Positions 25,616 to 33,875 of a stretch of 44,219 nt of DNA are shown here, in pieces. The number at the start of each line of letters is the position of its first letter. Positions within the stretch are counted from its first letter, which is position 1. A program made the position numbers and the translations under genes. Below the pieces are notes generated by a model. It was not told the origin of the DNA. It saw only the letters and a list, made by a program, of their open reading frames with translations, and ran no database searches. Origin of the DNA: an uncultured Acidimicrobiales bacterium (GTDB lineage Bacteria; Actinomycetota; Acidimicrobiia; Acidimicrobiales; SZUA-35); the NCBI GenBank assembly GCA_937976305.1, contig CALJSB010000079.1:1-44219 (forward strand), in the 5' to 3' direction.

Positions 25616-28210
25616 ATGAGCGATCTACCACCCGATACGACCGACGGCGTCGACGATCCGACACCAGATGGCATCGAGCCGATCGAGATCCAGGCGGAGA
25701 TGGAACAGTCGTTCCTCGAATACGCCATGTCGGTCATCATCAGTCGAGCGCTGCCCGATGCTCGTGATGGTCTGAAGCCGGTGCACCGCCGAATCTTGTG
25801 GAGCATGTTCGATGCTGGGCATCGTCCCGATCGCAGCCACGTGAAGTGCGCCACGGTCGTTGGTGACGTGATCGGCAAGTACCACCCCCACGGCGACTCT
25901 GCGATCTACGACTCGATGGTCCGCATGGGTCAGACCTTCTCCTTGCGGCACACGCTGATCGATCCGCACGGCAACTTTGGCTCTCCAGACGATCCTCCTG
26001 CTGCGTATCGCTACACCGAGTGTCGGCTCACGCCCCTGGCCATGCAGATGCTGGCCGACATCGACGAAGACACCGTCGACTTCCGCGACAACTTCGACGG
26101 CAAACACAACGAACCGATTGTGTTGCCGAGCCGCTTCCCGAACCTGTTGGTCAACGGCAGCCAGGGAATCGCAGTCGGAATGGCCACAAACATTCCGCCC
26201 CACAATCTCAACGAAGTCATCGACGCTGTCGTGCACCTGCTCGACAACGAAGATGCCACCGTCGATGACCTGATGGAGTTTGTGAAGGGTCCTGACTTCC
26301 CGACGAAGGCACAGATTCTCGGCCGGGTCGGTATCCGCGACGCCTATCACACGGGTCGTGGCTCGATTCGTATGCGGGCGGTTGCCGAAATCGTCGAAGG
26401 TGCCACCAGCGACCAAATCGTCGTCACCGAAGTTCCCTACCAGGTGTCTGTCGAACAGATTGCCCGCAAGACGGCCGAGCTCGTCGAGCGTGGCGATCTC
26501 ACCGGCATTCGTGAGATCCGGAACGAGTCGGCCAAAGGCAAGCTGCGCTTGGTCTTCGATCTGAAGCGCGACGCAACTGGCCTCGTGGTGCTCAACAACC
26601 TCTACAAGTACACGCCGATGCAGACCACGTTCAGCGTCAACATGGTGGCGCTGGTTGATGAGGTTCCTCGCACGCTCAATTTGCGTGAGGCGCTCGTGGC
26701 CTACGCAGAGCATCAGCGCGATGTCATCAATCGCCGCACCACTGAGCGTTTGCGGAAGGCCAACTACCGAGCTCACATTCTGGAAGGCCTCATCCGAGCC
26801 CGTGATGTGCTCGACGAGATCATCGCCACGATCCGAGCCAGTGAAGATCGCCCGGCGGCCCGTACGGCGCTCGAGTCCGAACCGTTCGAGTTCTCATCCG
26901 ATCAGGCCGAGGCGATCCTGGCCATGAACCTCGGCCAGCTCACGCGGCTGGCAACGGTGAACCTCACCGAGGAGCTCACCCAGAAGCAAGAAGAGATCGC
27001 GGGGCTCGAGGCGATCCTGGCCGATCCGAGGGTGCGGGACCAGGTCATCAAAGACGAGCTCGCCGCCATCAGGGAAGACTTCGGCGAAGATCGCATCACT
27101 CAGCTGGTGCCAGACCCCGGCGAACTCGACATCGAAGATCTCATCGACGATGAAGATCTTGTTGTCACGGTGTCAGCCACTGGCTACATCAAGTCGGTCT
27201 CGGCTGAGGAGTTCAGAACCCAAGGCCGCGGTGGTCGCGGGGTCACGGGCGCCAAGCTCAAAGACGACGATGACGACATCGTCAATCATTTGTTGCACAC
27301 GACGGCTCACGCATACCTGCTGTTCTTCTCGAACCGAGGCAAGGTCTACCGAATCAAGGCCCACGAGATTCCGGTGACGAGTCGAACGTCTCGGGGGATG
27401 GCGCTGGTCAACCTCCTGCCGCTCCAGCCAGAGGAGACGATCCAGGCCATCATCGACACTCGCGACTACGAAACCAATCGGTTCTTGTTCTTCGCAACGC
27501 GCAAGGGTCGGGTCAAGAAGACGCTGTTCACGGCCTATGACTCGTCGCTCAAGGCTGGCCTCATCGCGATCAAGCTCAACGATGGCGACGAGTTGGTTTC
27601 AGTGGTCCCGACAAACGGCGTCCACGACATCTTCATGATTTCCCGCAAGGGCCAAGCACTGCGATTCGCCGAAGATCAGGTGCGAGCGATGGGCCGCACG
27701 GCGGCAGGTGTTCGGGGCATGAAGTTCCGTCAAGGCGACGAGCTCGTGTCGATGGATGTGGTGAAGCCCGACACCGAACTCCTGATCGTGACCGACGAAG
27801 GCTTTGGCAAGCGCACTGATCCTGCGCTGTTCACGCCGAAAGGCCGGGCCGGGTTGGGCGTGCGATGCGTCAAGGTCAACGAGAAAAAGGGCCAAGTGGT
27901 CGGGGCGATGTTCGCCTATGAGGCCGACGAGATCTTCCTCATCTCGACCAATGGTGTGGTCATCCGGACGCAAGTCGCTGCTATCTCACAGCAGGGTCGA
28001 GACGCGACCGGAGTGAAGGCCATGAACATGTCAGATGGCGATCAGGTTGCGGCTGTTGCTCGGCGATTGGTCGTTGAAGCCGAAGAAGGTGATGTCGACG
28101 AGATCGACCTGAGCGACGGCGACCCAGATCCATCCGGCGACCCAGCGGCTCCGGTTTCCGAGGGTGATGACAACGACAGCGAGCCAGGCGACGCCTCAAG
28201 CGACTCCTGA
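25616..28210 (+). CDS. gyrA: DNA gyrase subunit A
   Basis: Breakage-reunion subunit of gyrase. The catalytic tyrosine is Tyr133 in the AAYRYTECRL segment. The quinolone-determining region reads HPHGDSAIYDSMVRMGQ, with Ser95 at the position equivalent to E. coli Ser83 and Asp99 at that of Asp87; mycobacteria have Ala at the first. The GyrA box QGRGGRG is present in the C-terminal beta-propeller, so true gyrase activity is expected. The last 40 residues are acidic. Length 864. Confidence 0.98.
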   Translation: MSDLPPDTTDGVDDPTPDGIEPIEIQAEMEQSFLEYAMSVIISRALPDARDGLKPVHRRILWSMFDAGHRPDRSHVKCATVVGDVIGKYHPHGDSAIYDSMVRMGQTFSLRHTLIDPHGNFGSPDDPPAAYRYTECRLTPLAMQMLADIDEDTVDFRDNFDGKHNEPIVLPSRFPNLLVNGSQGIAVGMATNIPPHNLNEVIDAVVHLLDNEDATVDDLMEFVKGPDFPTKAQILGRVGIRDAYHTGRGSIRMRAVAEIVEGATSDQIVVTEVPYQVSVEQIARKTAELVERGDLTGIREIRNESAKGKLRLVFDLKRDATGLVVLNNLYKYTPMQTTFSVNMVALVDEVPRTLNLREALVAYAEHQRDVINRRTTERLRKANYRAHILEGLIRARDVLDEIIATIRASEDRPAARTALESEPFEFSSDQAEAILAMNLGQLTRLATVNLTEELTQKQEEIAGLEAILADPRVRDQVIKDELAAIREDFGEDRITQLVPDPGELDIEDLIDDEDLVVTVSATGYIKSVSAEEFRTQGRGGRGVTGAKLKDDDDDIVNHLLHTTAHAYLLFFSNRGKVYRIKAHEIPVTSRTSRGMALVNLLPLQPEETIQAIIDTRDYETNRFLFFATRKGRVKKTLFTAYDSSLKAGLIAIKLNDGDELVSVVPTNGVHDIFMISRKGQALRFAEDQVRAMGRTAAGVRGMKFRQGDELVSMDVVKPDTELLIVTDEGFGKRTDPALFTPKGRAGLGVRCVKVNEKKGQVVGAMFAYEADEIFLISTNGVVIRTQVAAISQQGRDATGVKAMNMSDGDQVAAVARRLVVEAEEGDVDEIDLSDGDPDPSGDPAAPVSEGDDNDSEPGDASSDS

Positions 28211-28296
28211 TTTCGCAGGAGCTGACGCTTCCCCCGGATCTTCCCCCACAAGAGTTGTGCGGCTGCTGTGAGGCGGCCTACGTGGGAGATGTCGTT

Positions 28297-28641
28297 GTGC
28301 CGAATATTCGTCGCGGACCTGCTGGAGCGGACCATGAGCGAGGGGCCGTCTTGCCGCTCGTTGCGCTGTCGTTGGTTTTTCTTCTGGTGGCTGTCGCGAT
28401 CATTGTTGGGGTTGCCGATCGCGCAACTCGGCGAGCTCGAGCGCAAAGCGCAGCCGACGCCTCTGCCCTCGCTGGGGTTGCTGATGGTCGCGGTGCTGCG
28501 GTCCGGTTTGCCGCGCTGAATGGTGCCGAGTTGGTGAGCTATGAGCCCGGCTCAAACGAGGTTGTTGTGGTTGTCGATTTCGACGGGGTGCGAGCGACCG
28601 CTCATGCGGAACGTCGACTCGCCCTTGATCCTCGGGAGTGA
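28297..28641 (+). CDS. TadE/TadG-like single-pass membrane protein
   Basis: A 114-residue protein with a HERGAVLPLVALSLVFLLVAV-type N-terminal helix followed by ADRATRRARAQSAADASALAG. This is the hallmark of the TadE/TadG (Flp pilus-assembly) pseudopilin-like N-terminus. The rest is a short extracytoplasmic beta-rich tail. No other tad gene is in the window, so a pilus role is not shown; small proteins of this type are common in actinobacteria. GTG 28297 has GGGAGA nine bases upstream and is preferred over a TTG at 28255. It lies between gyrA and the DUF3566 gene. Confidence 0.7.
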   Translation: MPNIRRGPAGADHERGAVLPLVALSLVFLLVAVAIIVGVADRATRRARAQSAADASALAGVADGRGAAVRFAALNGAELVSYEPGSNEVVVVVDFDGVRATAHAERRLALDPRE

Positions 28642-28665
28642 CCCGCTCTCACCGTTCGAGCGACA

Positions 28666-28671
28666 TAGACT
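28666..28671 (+). promoter_or_regulatory. Putative -10 hexamer of the DUF3566 gene
   Basis: TAGACT, six bases before the ATG at 28678, with no Shine-Dalgarno sequence. It is consistent with a leaderless transcript. Confidence 0.35.
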
Positions 28672-28677
28672 GATGCG

Positions 28678-30528
28678 ATGCCCTCGGAAGATCTCTCGTC
28701 GAACGACTCGGCGGTAATTGACGACGATCTCGTTCAGGCACTCGGCTTCGAGCCTTCGGTCGAGGATCAGGTTGTCGTTGTCGATGATGAAGACACCGAC
28801 GGTGTTGTCGCTGACTCTGCAGATCTTGATCTTGCCCAGTCCGATTCCGCGCTGACCAATGGTGCCGGCACGCATGTCGACGACCGCGATGGAACGACCG
28901 ATCAAGACACCTCGAATCTCGCCACTGAGCTTGGCTTCCAGCCAGTTGCTGACGGAGACGTTGTTGATCTCGACACCATTGATCTTGACGCCGACGAAAT
29001 CGAGTTTGACGCATCTGACTTCGATGACGTTGATGCTGCGGCCGCTGACCTGACTGATGTCGACGCAGACGATGCGGTGGCCCTTGACGACGTCGTCAAT
29101 GCAGAAGCAGACGTCGACGACAGTCCCGTTGATGATGCTCCCTTCGACATCGACAGTGATCTCGAGCTGACCGACGATGTCGGTGACGACTCCCTGGCCG
29201 TTGCCGATGCGGACCTTGATCTCGATGGTGATGAAGGCCTCGAGACGACGTCGGCCGCCAAGGGTCTTGGACTGGCATCGTTCTTCACTGATCGACGTGG
29301 CAAGAAGGGCAAAGCCGAGTCCGAAGCGCCAGACAGCCTCGACGCGGACGATCCCGACTCCGAGATCGAAGACGTCGCGTCAGCCTTTGCTGATTCTGAC
29401 CCTGATGCCGACGCTGGTGCCGAGAGTGACGTCGACACCGACATCGAGAGCGAAACGGACACCGAAGCCGACCTCGATCCAGCCGATGTCGAGGACGACC
29501 TTGATGCTGACGTGGCGGACGCCGACACAGAGCTCGACACCGACGCAGAGCTCGATGCAGAGAGCGAGTCCGATCTCGACATTGATGCTGACCTCGATGA
29601 GGTCGAGGCTGACGATGTTGCGTCCGATCGTGATCTCGAGCCAGACGAAGCGGATGATGCTGATCTCGAGGCTGAGCTCGACGCCGACACAGAGCTCGAC
29701 ATTGATGCTGACCTCGATGAGATTGAGGTCGAGGCCGACGACAACGCACTCGACACTGATGCCGATCTTGAGACCGATGTCGATCTCGACACTGATGTCG
29801 ACCTTGACACCGACGCTGATCTCGACATCGATGCCGACGGACCCGAGCTGTTCGATCACGCACTCGACGATGATCCCGACGACGACCTCGCCGAAGGCAC
29901 TGGCACCCCGCTAGGTCTCATCGATCTGACGAGCGATGCCGACCTCGATGTTGACGCCGATGTTGAGAGCGACGTGCCGACAGCACTCGTTGATCCGGTC
30001 GACGCTCCGCTTCTCGATCTCGAAACGCCGGTCGTCGAGGCCGATGCCGCTCCACCCATCGGGGTTCCATCAGCCAAGGTCGACAACGGCGCAGTTGTTG
30101 CGACACCTCAAGAGGTTCGCAAACGCCGCCCTCGCCGACGCAAGCAGGTGAGGGCTCGCAAGGCCCGTCGCGTGGTGCGTCACGTGGATCCCTGGTCGGT
30201 GCTCACCTTCTCCGTGCTCTTCCATCTCTGCTTCTTTGCGGCGATGTTGTTGGCCAGCGTCCTCGTTTGGAACGCTGCGCTTGCATCCGGAACGCTCGAG
30301 AACATAGAGAACTTCATCACCGAGCTCGGTGACTACGAGAGCTTCGAAATCAACGGCGACGTCGTGTTCCGGTCAGCGGTCATCATCGCCGGCATGCTCA
30401 CGCTGGCCTCTTCGGTGATGGTCGTGCTGCTGACGGTGGTTTTCAACCTCATCTCCGACCTGATCGGCGGAATTCGCATCACGGTCATCGAGGAAGAGAC
30501 CGTTCGAGTTCCGACCAAATCCAAGTAG
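28678..30528 (+). CDS. DUF3566 membrane protein with giant acidic repeat domain
   Basis: The C-terminal 140 residues are the DUF3566 domain: a basic patch (RKRRPRRRKQVRARKARR), then membrane helices around VLTFSVLFHLCFFAAMLLASVL and a second near the VIIAGMLTLASSVMVVLLTV segment, ending in a cytoplasmic tail. It is normally encoded just after gyrA in actinobacteria (Rv0007); the function is unknown, possibly envelope or division related. Here about 470 residues precede it and are almost entirely Asp, Glu, Ala, Leu, Val, Ser and Thr, with repeats of the form D-x-D-A-D-L-D. The encoding DNA is a degenerate repeat of about 18-36 bp. An acidic, probably disordered cytoplasmic tail on this scale is striking. 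ATG 28678 is the start. Confidence 0.9.
   Translation: MPSEDLSSNDSAVIDDDLVQALGFEPSVEDQVVVVDDEDTDGVVADSADLDLAQSDSALTNGAGTHVDDRDGTTDQDTSNLATELGFQPVADGDVVDLDTIDLDADEIEFDASDFDDVDAAAADLTDVDADDAVALDDVVNAEADVDDSPVDDAPFDIDSDLELTDDVGDDSLAVADADLDLDGDEGLETTSAAKGLGLASFFTDRRGKKGKAESEAPDSLDADDPDSEIEDVASAFADSDPDADAGAESDVDTDIESETDTEADLDPADVEDDLDADVADADTELDTDAELDAESESDLDIDADLDEVEADDVASDRDLEPDEADDADLEAELDADTELDIDADLDEIEVEADDNALDTDADLETDVDLDTDVDLDTDADLDIDADGPELFDHALDDDPDDDLAEGTGTPLGLIDLTSDADLDVDADVESDVPTALVDPVDAPLLDLETPVVEADAAPPIGVPSAKVDNGAVVATPQEVRKRRPRRRKQVRARKARRVVRHVDPWSVLTFSVLFHLCFFAAMLLASVLVWNAALASGTLENIENFITELGDYESFEINGDVVFRSAVIIAGMLTLASSVMVVLLTVVFNLISDLIGGIRITVIEEETVRVPTKSK
29461..29850 (+). repeat. Degenerate GAC/GAT repeat array in the DUF3566 gene
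   Basis: Many near-copies of short GA(C/T)CTCGA(C/T)-type words encode alternating acidic and small or hydrophobic residues. For example, ATTGATGCTGACCTCGATGA occurs at about 29581 and again at 29701. The array lies inside the acidic domain and is in frame, so it can expand or contract without frameshift. Confidence 0.75.
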
Positions 30529-30566
30529 CCGACGATTCTCTGAGCCGCTAGCGTTTGCGGTTCCTC

Positions 30567-30640
<74 letters not shown>

Positions 30641-30649
30641 CAGCGAGGC

Positions 30650-30680
30650 AGCCCCGGCGTCATTGACTGCCGGGGCTTTT
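30650..30680 (+). terminator. Intrinsic terminator after tRNA-Ile
   Basis: Stem AGCCCCGGC (30650-30658) with GCCGGGGCT (30669-30677), a ten-base loop, then TTTTC. It lies ten bases beyond the tRNA 3' end. Confidence 0.8.
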
Positions 30681-30711
30681 CTCTGCCCAGCCCGAACCAA
30701 GTGCGGCACAG

Positions 30712-30717
30712 TACGCT
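30712..30717 (+). promoter_or_regulatory. Putative -10 hexamer of the 46-codon gene
   Basis: TACGCT, six bases before the ATG at 30724. No ribosome binding site is present, so a leaderless transcript is possible. It lies just past the tRNA-Ile terminator, where a fresh promoter is needed. Confidence 0.35.
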
Positions 30718-30723
30718 TCGAGC

Positions 30724-30864
30724 ATGCTCGGATTGGTTCGACGAGTCGCTGGTGCCCTGTCGATGGCTGGACTCATGGCCGCCTTCTTCCGTCTACGCGG
30801 AACAGGTGGAGTGCCGCCTCAAACTGGGGGCTGGCGAGAGGTCGACGAAGTCGATCTCCGTTGA
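30724..30864 (+). CDS. Small unrecognised 46-residue protein, coupled to downstream oxidoreductase
   Basis: An ATG-started open frame of 46 codons whose product begins MLGLVRRVAGALSMAGLMAA and ends GGWREVDEVDLR. Residues 3-22 form a basic amphipathic or membrane-associated helix; the rest is a Gly/Pro-rich turn and an acidic-basic tail. I do not recognise a family. Support: its TGA stop overlaps the TTG start of the next gene (TTGA at 30861-30864), it is the only start-to-stop frame linking the terminator to that gene, and it has a plausible -10. It is too short for usual gene-calling length cut-offs. It could be a leader peptide controlling the downstream gene or a real membrane microprotein. 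Confidence 0.55.
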   Translation: MLGLVRRVAGALSMAGLMAAFFRLRGTGGVPPQTGGWREVDEVDLR

Positions 30865-31880
30865 CCCGTATTGGTGTCATCGGTGTCGGTGCGACCGGGT
30901 CGCATACGGCTCGACAGCTGCGCCAAGGTGTCGACCATCTCGTCTTGGGCGATACCGACGCGAAGCGCCTCGAACTCGTGGCGGACGCTTGTGGGTCGGT
31001 AGCAACTCCGGCCGGCCTCAGCGGCCAAGCAGTCGATCTTCGCCCGTTCACCGAACAGACGGATGTTGTGGTCTTGGCGACCCCAGCCCGCACCCACGGA
31101 ACCCTTGCGGAGGCGCTCATCAGAGGCGGGACCAGCGTTGTATCGATCAGCGATGCACCCGAAGACGTGGACGACCTGCTCGTACTCGATCAGCTCGCGC
31201 GGTCGCACGGCCGCTCCGTCATCGCCGGGGTCGGATTCGCGCCGGGCCTTACGTGCCTTTTGGCCCGACATGCGGCCAACCGTCTCGATGAGATCGACGA
31301 GATCGCGGTGGCGAAGGCCGGCACCGGTGGCCCGGCGTGCGCCCGTCAGCACCATCGAGCCCTGAAGAAGCCGAGTCTGGTGTGGAGTGAAGGGGAATGG
31401 ATCGAGCGTCGCGGCGGATCTGATCGAGACCTCGCATGGTTTCCCGGAGCGATTGGAGCCAGGGACTCCTACCGCGCTGCGTTGCCAAGCCCCGTCTTGC
31501 TCCAGCGAGCGTTTCCGAATGCCAAGAGAATTTCGGCTCGAGTCACCGCCAATCGGCGTGATCGGCTCACCGGTCGACTGCCGATGCTGCGCTTTCCCCA
31601 CGCAGATGGCGGCCCGGGTGCCGTGCGAGTTGAGGTGCGAGGCCGCAGGGATGCACAGGTGCAAACCGTCATCTTTGGTGTCATGCACCATCCGTCGGTT
31701 GCTGGCGGTACGACTGCTGCGGTGTGCGCGCTTGAGGTGGCCGGTGGTGGTATGCCCATCGGCTCTTTTGGTTTGAGCGAGCTGGCGGATCCCCGACCAA
31801 TGTTGCGTGAGCTGCACACGCGTGGTGTGCAAGCCGCCATCTTTGAAGGCGTCTCATCCGGACTGCCACGCGCGGTGTGA
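30861..31880 (+). CDS. Saccharopine-dehydrogenase-like NAD(P)-binding oxidoreductase
   Basis: A 339-residue protein beginning with a Rossmann fold: the RIGVIGVGATGSHTA segment carries the GxGxxG dinucleotide motif, and VLGDTDAKRLE follows as the end of the second strand. A VVVLATPARTHGTLAEALIRGG stretch and a VIAGVGFAPGLTCLLARHAA stretch resemble saccharopine dehydrogenase and related homoserine/aspartate oxidoreductases. The catalytic half is divergent, so the substrate is unknown. TTG 30861 is the start because it is at the domain edge and overlaps the upstream stop; the open frame back to 30663 is not coding. Confidence 0.78.
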   Translation: MTRIGVIGVGATGSHTARQLRQGVDHLVLGDTDAKRLELVADACGSVATPAGLSGQAVDLRPFTEQTDVVVLATPARTHGTLAEALIRGGTSVVSISDAPEDVDDLLVLDQLARSHGRSVIAGVGFAPGLTCLLARHAANRLDEIDEIAVAKAGTGGPACARQHHRALKKPSLVWSEGEWIERRGGSDRDLAWFPGAIGARDSYRAALPSPVLLQRAFPNAKRISARVTANRRDRLTGRLPMLRFPHADGGPGAVRVEVRGRRDAQVQTVIFGVMHHPSVAGGTTAAVCALEVAGGGMPIGSFGLSELADPRPMLRELHTRGVQAAIFEGVSSGLPRAV

Positions 31881-32106
31881 AGACGATCTCTCAACGTGAT
31901 GCCATCCACAAGCCTGTGGAAAAAACTGGGGAAATCACCAGTCCCTCAGCGGAATCAGCCACCTTGGGTGAGAAAACTTCTCAAGTTGCCACAAAGAGTG
32001 GTCGATTCTAAGGACAACCAAAGTTTTTGAGATTTTCGCTCAAGGTTTGACCCTTGTTGTGCCGAAACCCTTTGTTGTGATGGAGAAACAACGAAGGGCG
32101 AACCCA
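31881..32106. promoter_or_regulatory. AT-rich leader of the FliA-type sigma gene with inverted DnaA-box-like pair
   Basis: No gene. CCATCCACA (31902-31910) and TGTGGAAAA (31915-31923) form an inverted TCCACA-AGCC-TGTGGA pair resembling two facing DnaA boxes. A perfect hairpin TGAGAA-AAC-TTCTCA lies at 31969-31983. The stretch from 31985 to 32100 is clearly more AT-rich than its surroundings and should hold the sigma gene promoter. Confidence 0.45.
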
Positions 32107-32985
32107 ATGGGTCCTCAGACAAGCAACGAAATCAACGAGCGCATTGAAGCTCATCTTCCGCTCGTGAAGCACGTCGTGTTTCAGGTAGCCGTGCACTTCC
32201 CCCGGCACGTTGATCGTGAAGAGCTGGCACGAGCCGGCGCTCTCGGCCTGGTCGAAGCTTCCCGCCGCTATGACGAGTCCCGCGGTGTTCCGTTTGAGCG
32301 CTTCGCCGCCCAGCGCATTCGTGGTTCGATTCTCGATGCCGTGCGTGCCGCCGACTGGGCCCCCCGCTCGGTTCGCTTGCTTGCTCGCCGCCTCGAGGCC
32401 ACCGAGCAGCAGCTTGCATCCGAGCTCGGTCGTGTCCCCACGGTTGCCGAGATGGCACAAGAGATGGGTGTTGGTGTCGACGAGCTCGCTCGCCTGCAAG
32501 ACCGTCTGTTCCGCTCCGTCGTTCTTGCCCTCGATCACGAGACCGGCGACGACGGCGAAGAAGATCTCACCCTGGTTGACGTGCTCACCGACCGCTCGGC
32601 TGTCGAGCCTTCCGAAGAGCTCGAGACCCGTGAACTGCACAACTATCTGCGCGACGCGGTGAAACTCCTCCCGGAACGTCAGCGGATCGTGGTGGTCGGC
32701 TACTTCCTTGAAAGCCGTACCTCCCAAGAACTCGCCGAGTTCCTGGACGTCACCGAGTCTCGTATTTCCCAGCTTCGTTCCGAAGCGCTGCGTAATCTCA
32801 AGCTCGGCATCGAAGCCCAGTATGACGGCAGCGAAGAAGAAGCTCCGGCTGGTCGAGTCGCCAAGCGTCAGGCTGCATACGCCGATTCAGTGAGTTCGGC
32901 AAGTGACTGGAAAGATCGCCTCGGACGCTGGGACACCAGCTACGACGTTCCTGACGAGCCGCTCCTGCCGGTCGTTCGGGCCTAG
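32107..32985 (+). CDS. FliA/WhiG-type RNA polymerase sigma factor
   Basis: A sigma-70 protein with regions 2, 3 and 4, of the sigma-28 group used for flagellar, sporulation or other special genes. Region 2 has LVKHVVFQVAVHFPRHV and REELARAGALGLVEASRRYD, followed by FAAQRIRGSILDAVRAADWAPRSVR, the segment typical of FliA/WhiG. Region 3 has LASELGRVPTVAEMAQEMGV. Region 4 is LLPERQRIVVVGYFLESRTSQELAEFLDVTESRISQL. ATG 32107 is preceded by GAAGGG nine bases upstream; earlier ATGs at 32047 and 32080 lack this. No flagellar gene or anti-sigma gene is in the window, so its regulon is unknown. Confidence 0.92.
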   Translation: MGPQTSNEINERIEAHLPLVKHVVFQVAVHFPRHVDREELARAGALGLVEASRRYDESRGVPFERFAAQRIRGSILDAVRAADWAPRSVRLLARRLEATEQQLASELGRVPTVAEMAQEMGVGVDELARLQDRLFRSVVLALDHETGDDGEEDLTLVDVLTDRSAVEPSEELETRELHNYLRDAVKLLPERQRIVVVGYFLESRTSQELAEFLDVTESRISQLRSEALRNLKLGIEAQYDGSEEEAPAGRVAKRQAAYADSVSSASDWKDRLGRWDTSYDVPDEPLLPVVRA

Positions 32986-33005
32986 CGATCACCCCCCGGT
33001 CGCTT

Positions 33006-33021
33006 GCCCCACCGCTGGGGC
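33006..33021. terminator. Weak bidirectional hairpin between convergent genes
   Basis: GCCCCA-CCGC-TGGGGC between the sigma gene stop (32985) and the convergent isomerase stop (33029). There is no T-run on either side, so it may be a poor terminator or only a structural end. Confidence 0.4.
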
Positions 33022-33028
33022 GGTACTG

Positions 33029-33763
33029 CTAGAACGTGGCTGCTTGTTGCCAACGATCGAGCAGTCCGGCCTCACCAAAAACCTCGAGTCGACTCGGTGG
33101 GAGACGACTCCAAAGCATCAGCAAGAGATCAGCGACTGGTCCTCGGGCGGCAACGTCGCCCTTCTCGTGGCCCCGAGACCATGCAATATTTTCAGGGTTG
33201 AGCGTGACCATCCACTCGCCGTCATCGATATCGGTGGCGTGCAGGTGGATGGTTTCGCCGTTTCCGGCCAGCGCTTCAAAGTCGAGCCGATGGGGCGCGA
33301 ACACGTCAAGCACTTCGTCGACGCCATCGCGCGAAAGCCGGGCGTCGATTGGCTCAGGGCTCCCTGTGGCTGAGTAGGCATCCCAACGATGCATCGAAGC
33401 CTCGTGGGACAGACGCCGCGTCCACCATGCAGCCGGTTGTGGGCCAATGAAGCTCGTGACGATTTTGTCGGGGTCGGTCGCTTCGATGGTGTTCAACAAT
33501 TGCTGTTGCCCTTGAGCGAACCACTCCAGCACCTCGGTGCCCGGCGGGGGTTCGGGAACCGCCGATCGACTTGGTGGATTGTCGGGGTCGGACTCGAGCA
33601 CGAGGGCGGCGAAGCGGGTGATCCAGCCGGTGTGACCGACCACGGTCCCGACGGTCCAGTCCTCGACGTGGGGAATCGGATGGGCCAGATGATCGACGTC
33701 GACGGCGCCGAGTCGAGTGAGCTCGACCCGCAGCAAGTGAAGATGGTCGAGGCGTTCGGTCAT
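33029..33763 (-). CDS. Maleylpyruvate isomerase family mycothiol-dependent enzyme
   Basis: A 244-residue DinB-like four-helix protein of the actinobacterial maleylpyruvate isomerase family. The N-terminal domain starts with LDHLHLLRVELTRLGAVDVDHLAHPIPHVEDWTVGTVVGHTGWI and includes a metal-binding His. The middle has the LSHEASMHRWDAYSA motif with two more likely ligands. The C-terminal domain is smaller. Members use mycothiol or act as DinB-type metalloenzymes; the substrate is not known here. ATG 33763 begins the domain; the long upstream frame to 34081 is a shadow of the acyltransferase gene. It lies 112 bp downstream of that gene on the same strand. Confidence 0.85.
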   Translation of the reverse strand: MTERLDHLHLLRVELTRLGAVDVDHLAHPIPHVEDWTVGTVVGHTGWITRFAALVLESDPDNPPSRSAVPEPPPGTEVLEWFAQGQQQLLNTIEATDPDKIVTSFIGPQPAAWWTRRLSHEASMHRWDAYSATGSPEPIDARLSRDGVDEVLDVFAPHRLDFEALAGNGETIHLHATDIDDGEWMVTLNPENIAWSRGHEKGDVAARGPVADLLLMLWSRLPPSRLEVFGEAGLLDRWQQAATF

Positions 33764-33875
33764 CGTGTGCGCTCGCGTCGATCGTCTGAAGAAAACATGG
33801 TTGCAGTCTGTCACCACTGCCCGTGGTCCGTGCGGACTGACGCCGTCCACCGTCAAGGTTTCTCGGTGGGCTGAA

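Noticed and set aside
28902-29828. Long minus-strand open frames opposite the DUF3566 gene, giving Ser/Arg-rich proteins
   Set aside because: They are the mirror of the Asp-rich repeat DNA (GAC/GAT read backwards as Ser codons). They have no domain, no start signal, and lie wholly opposite a real gene.
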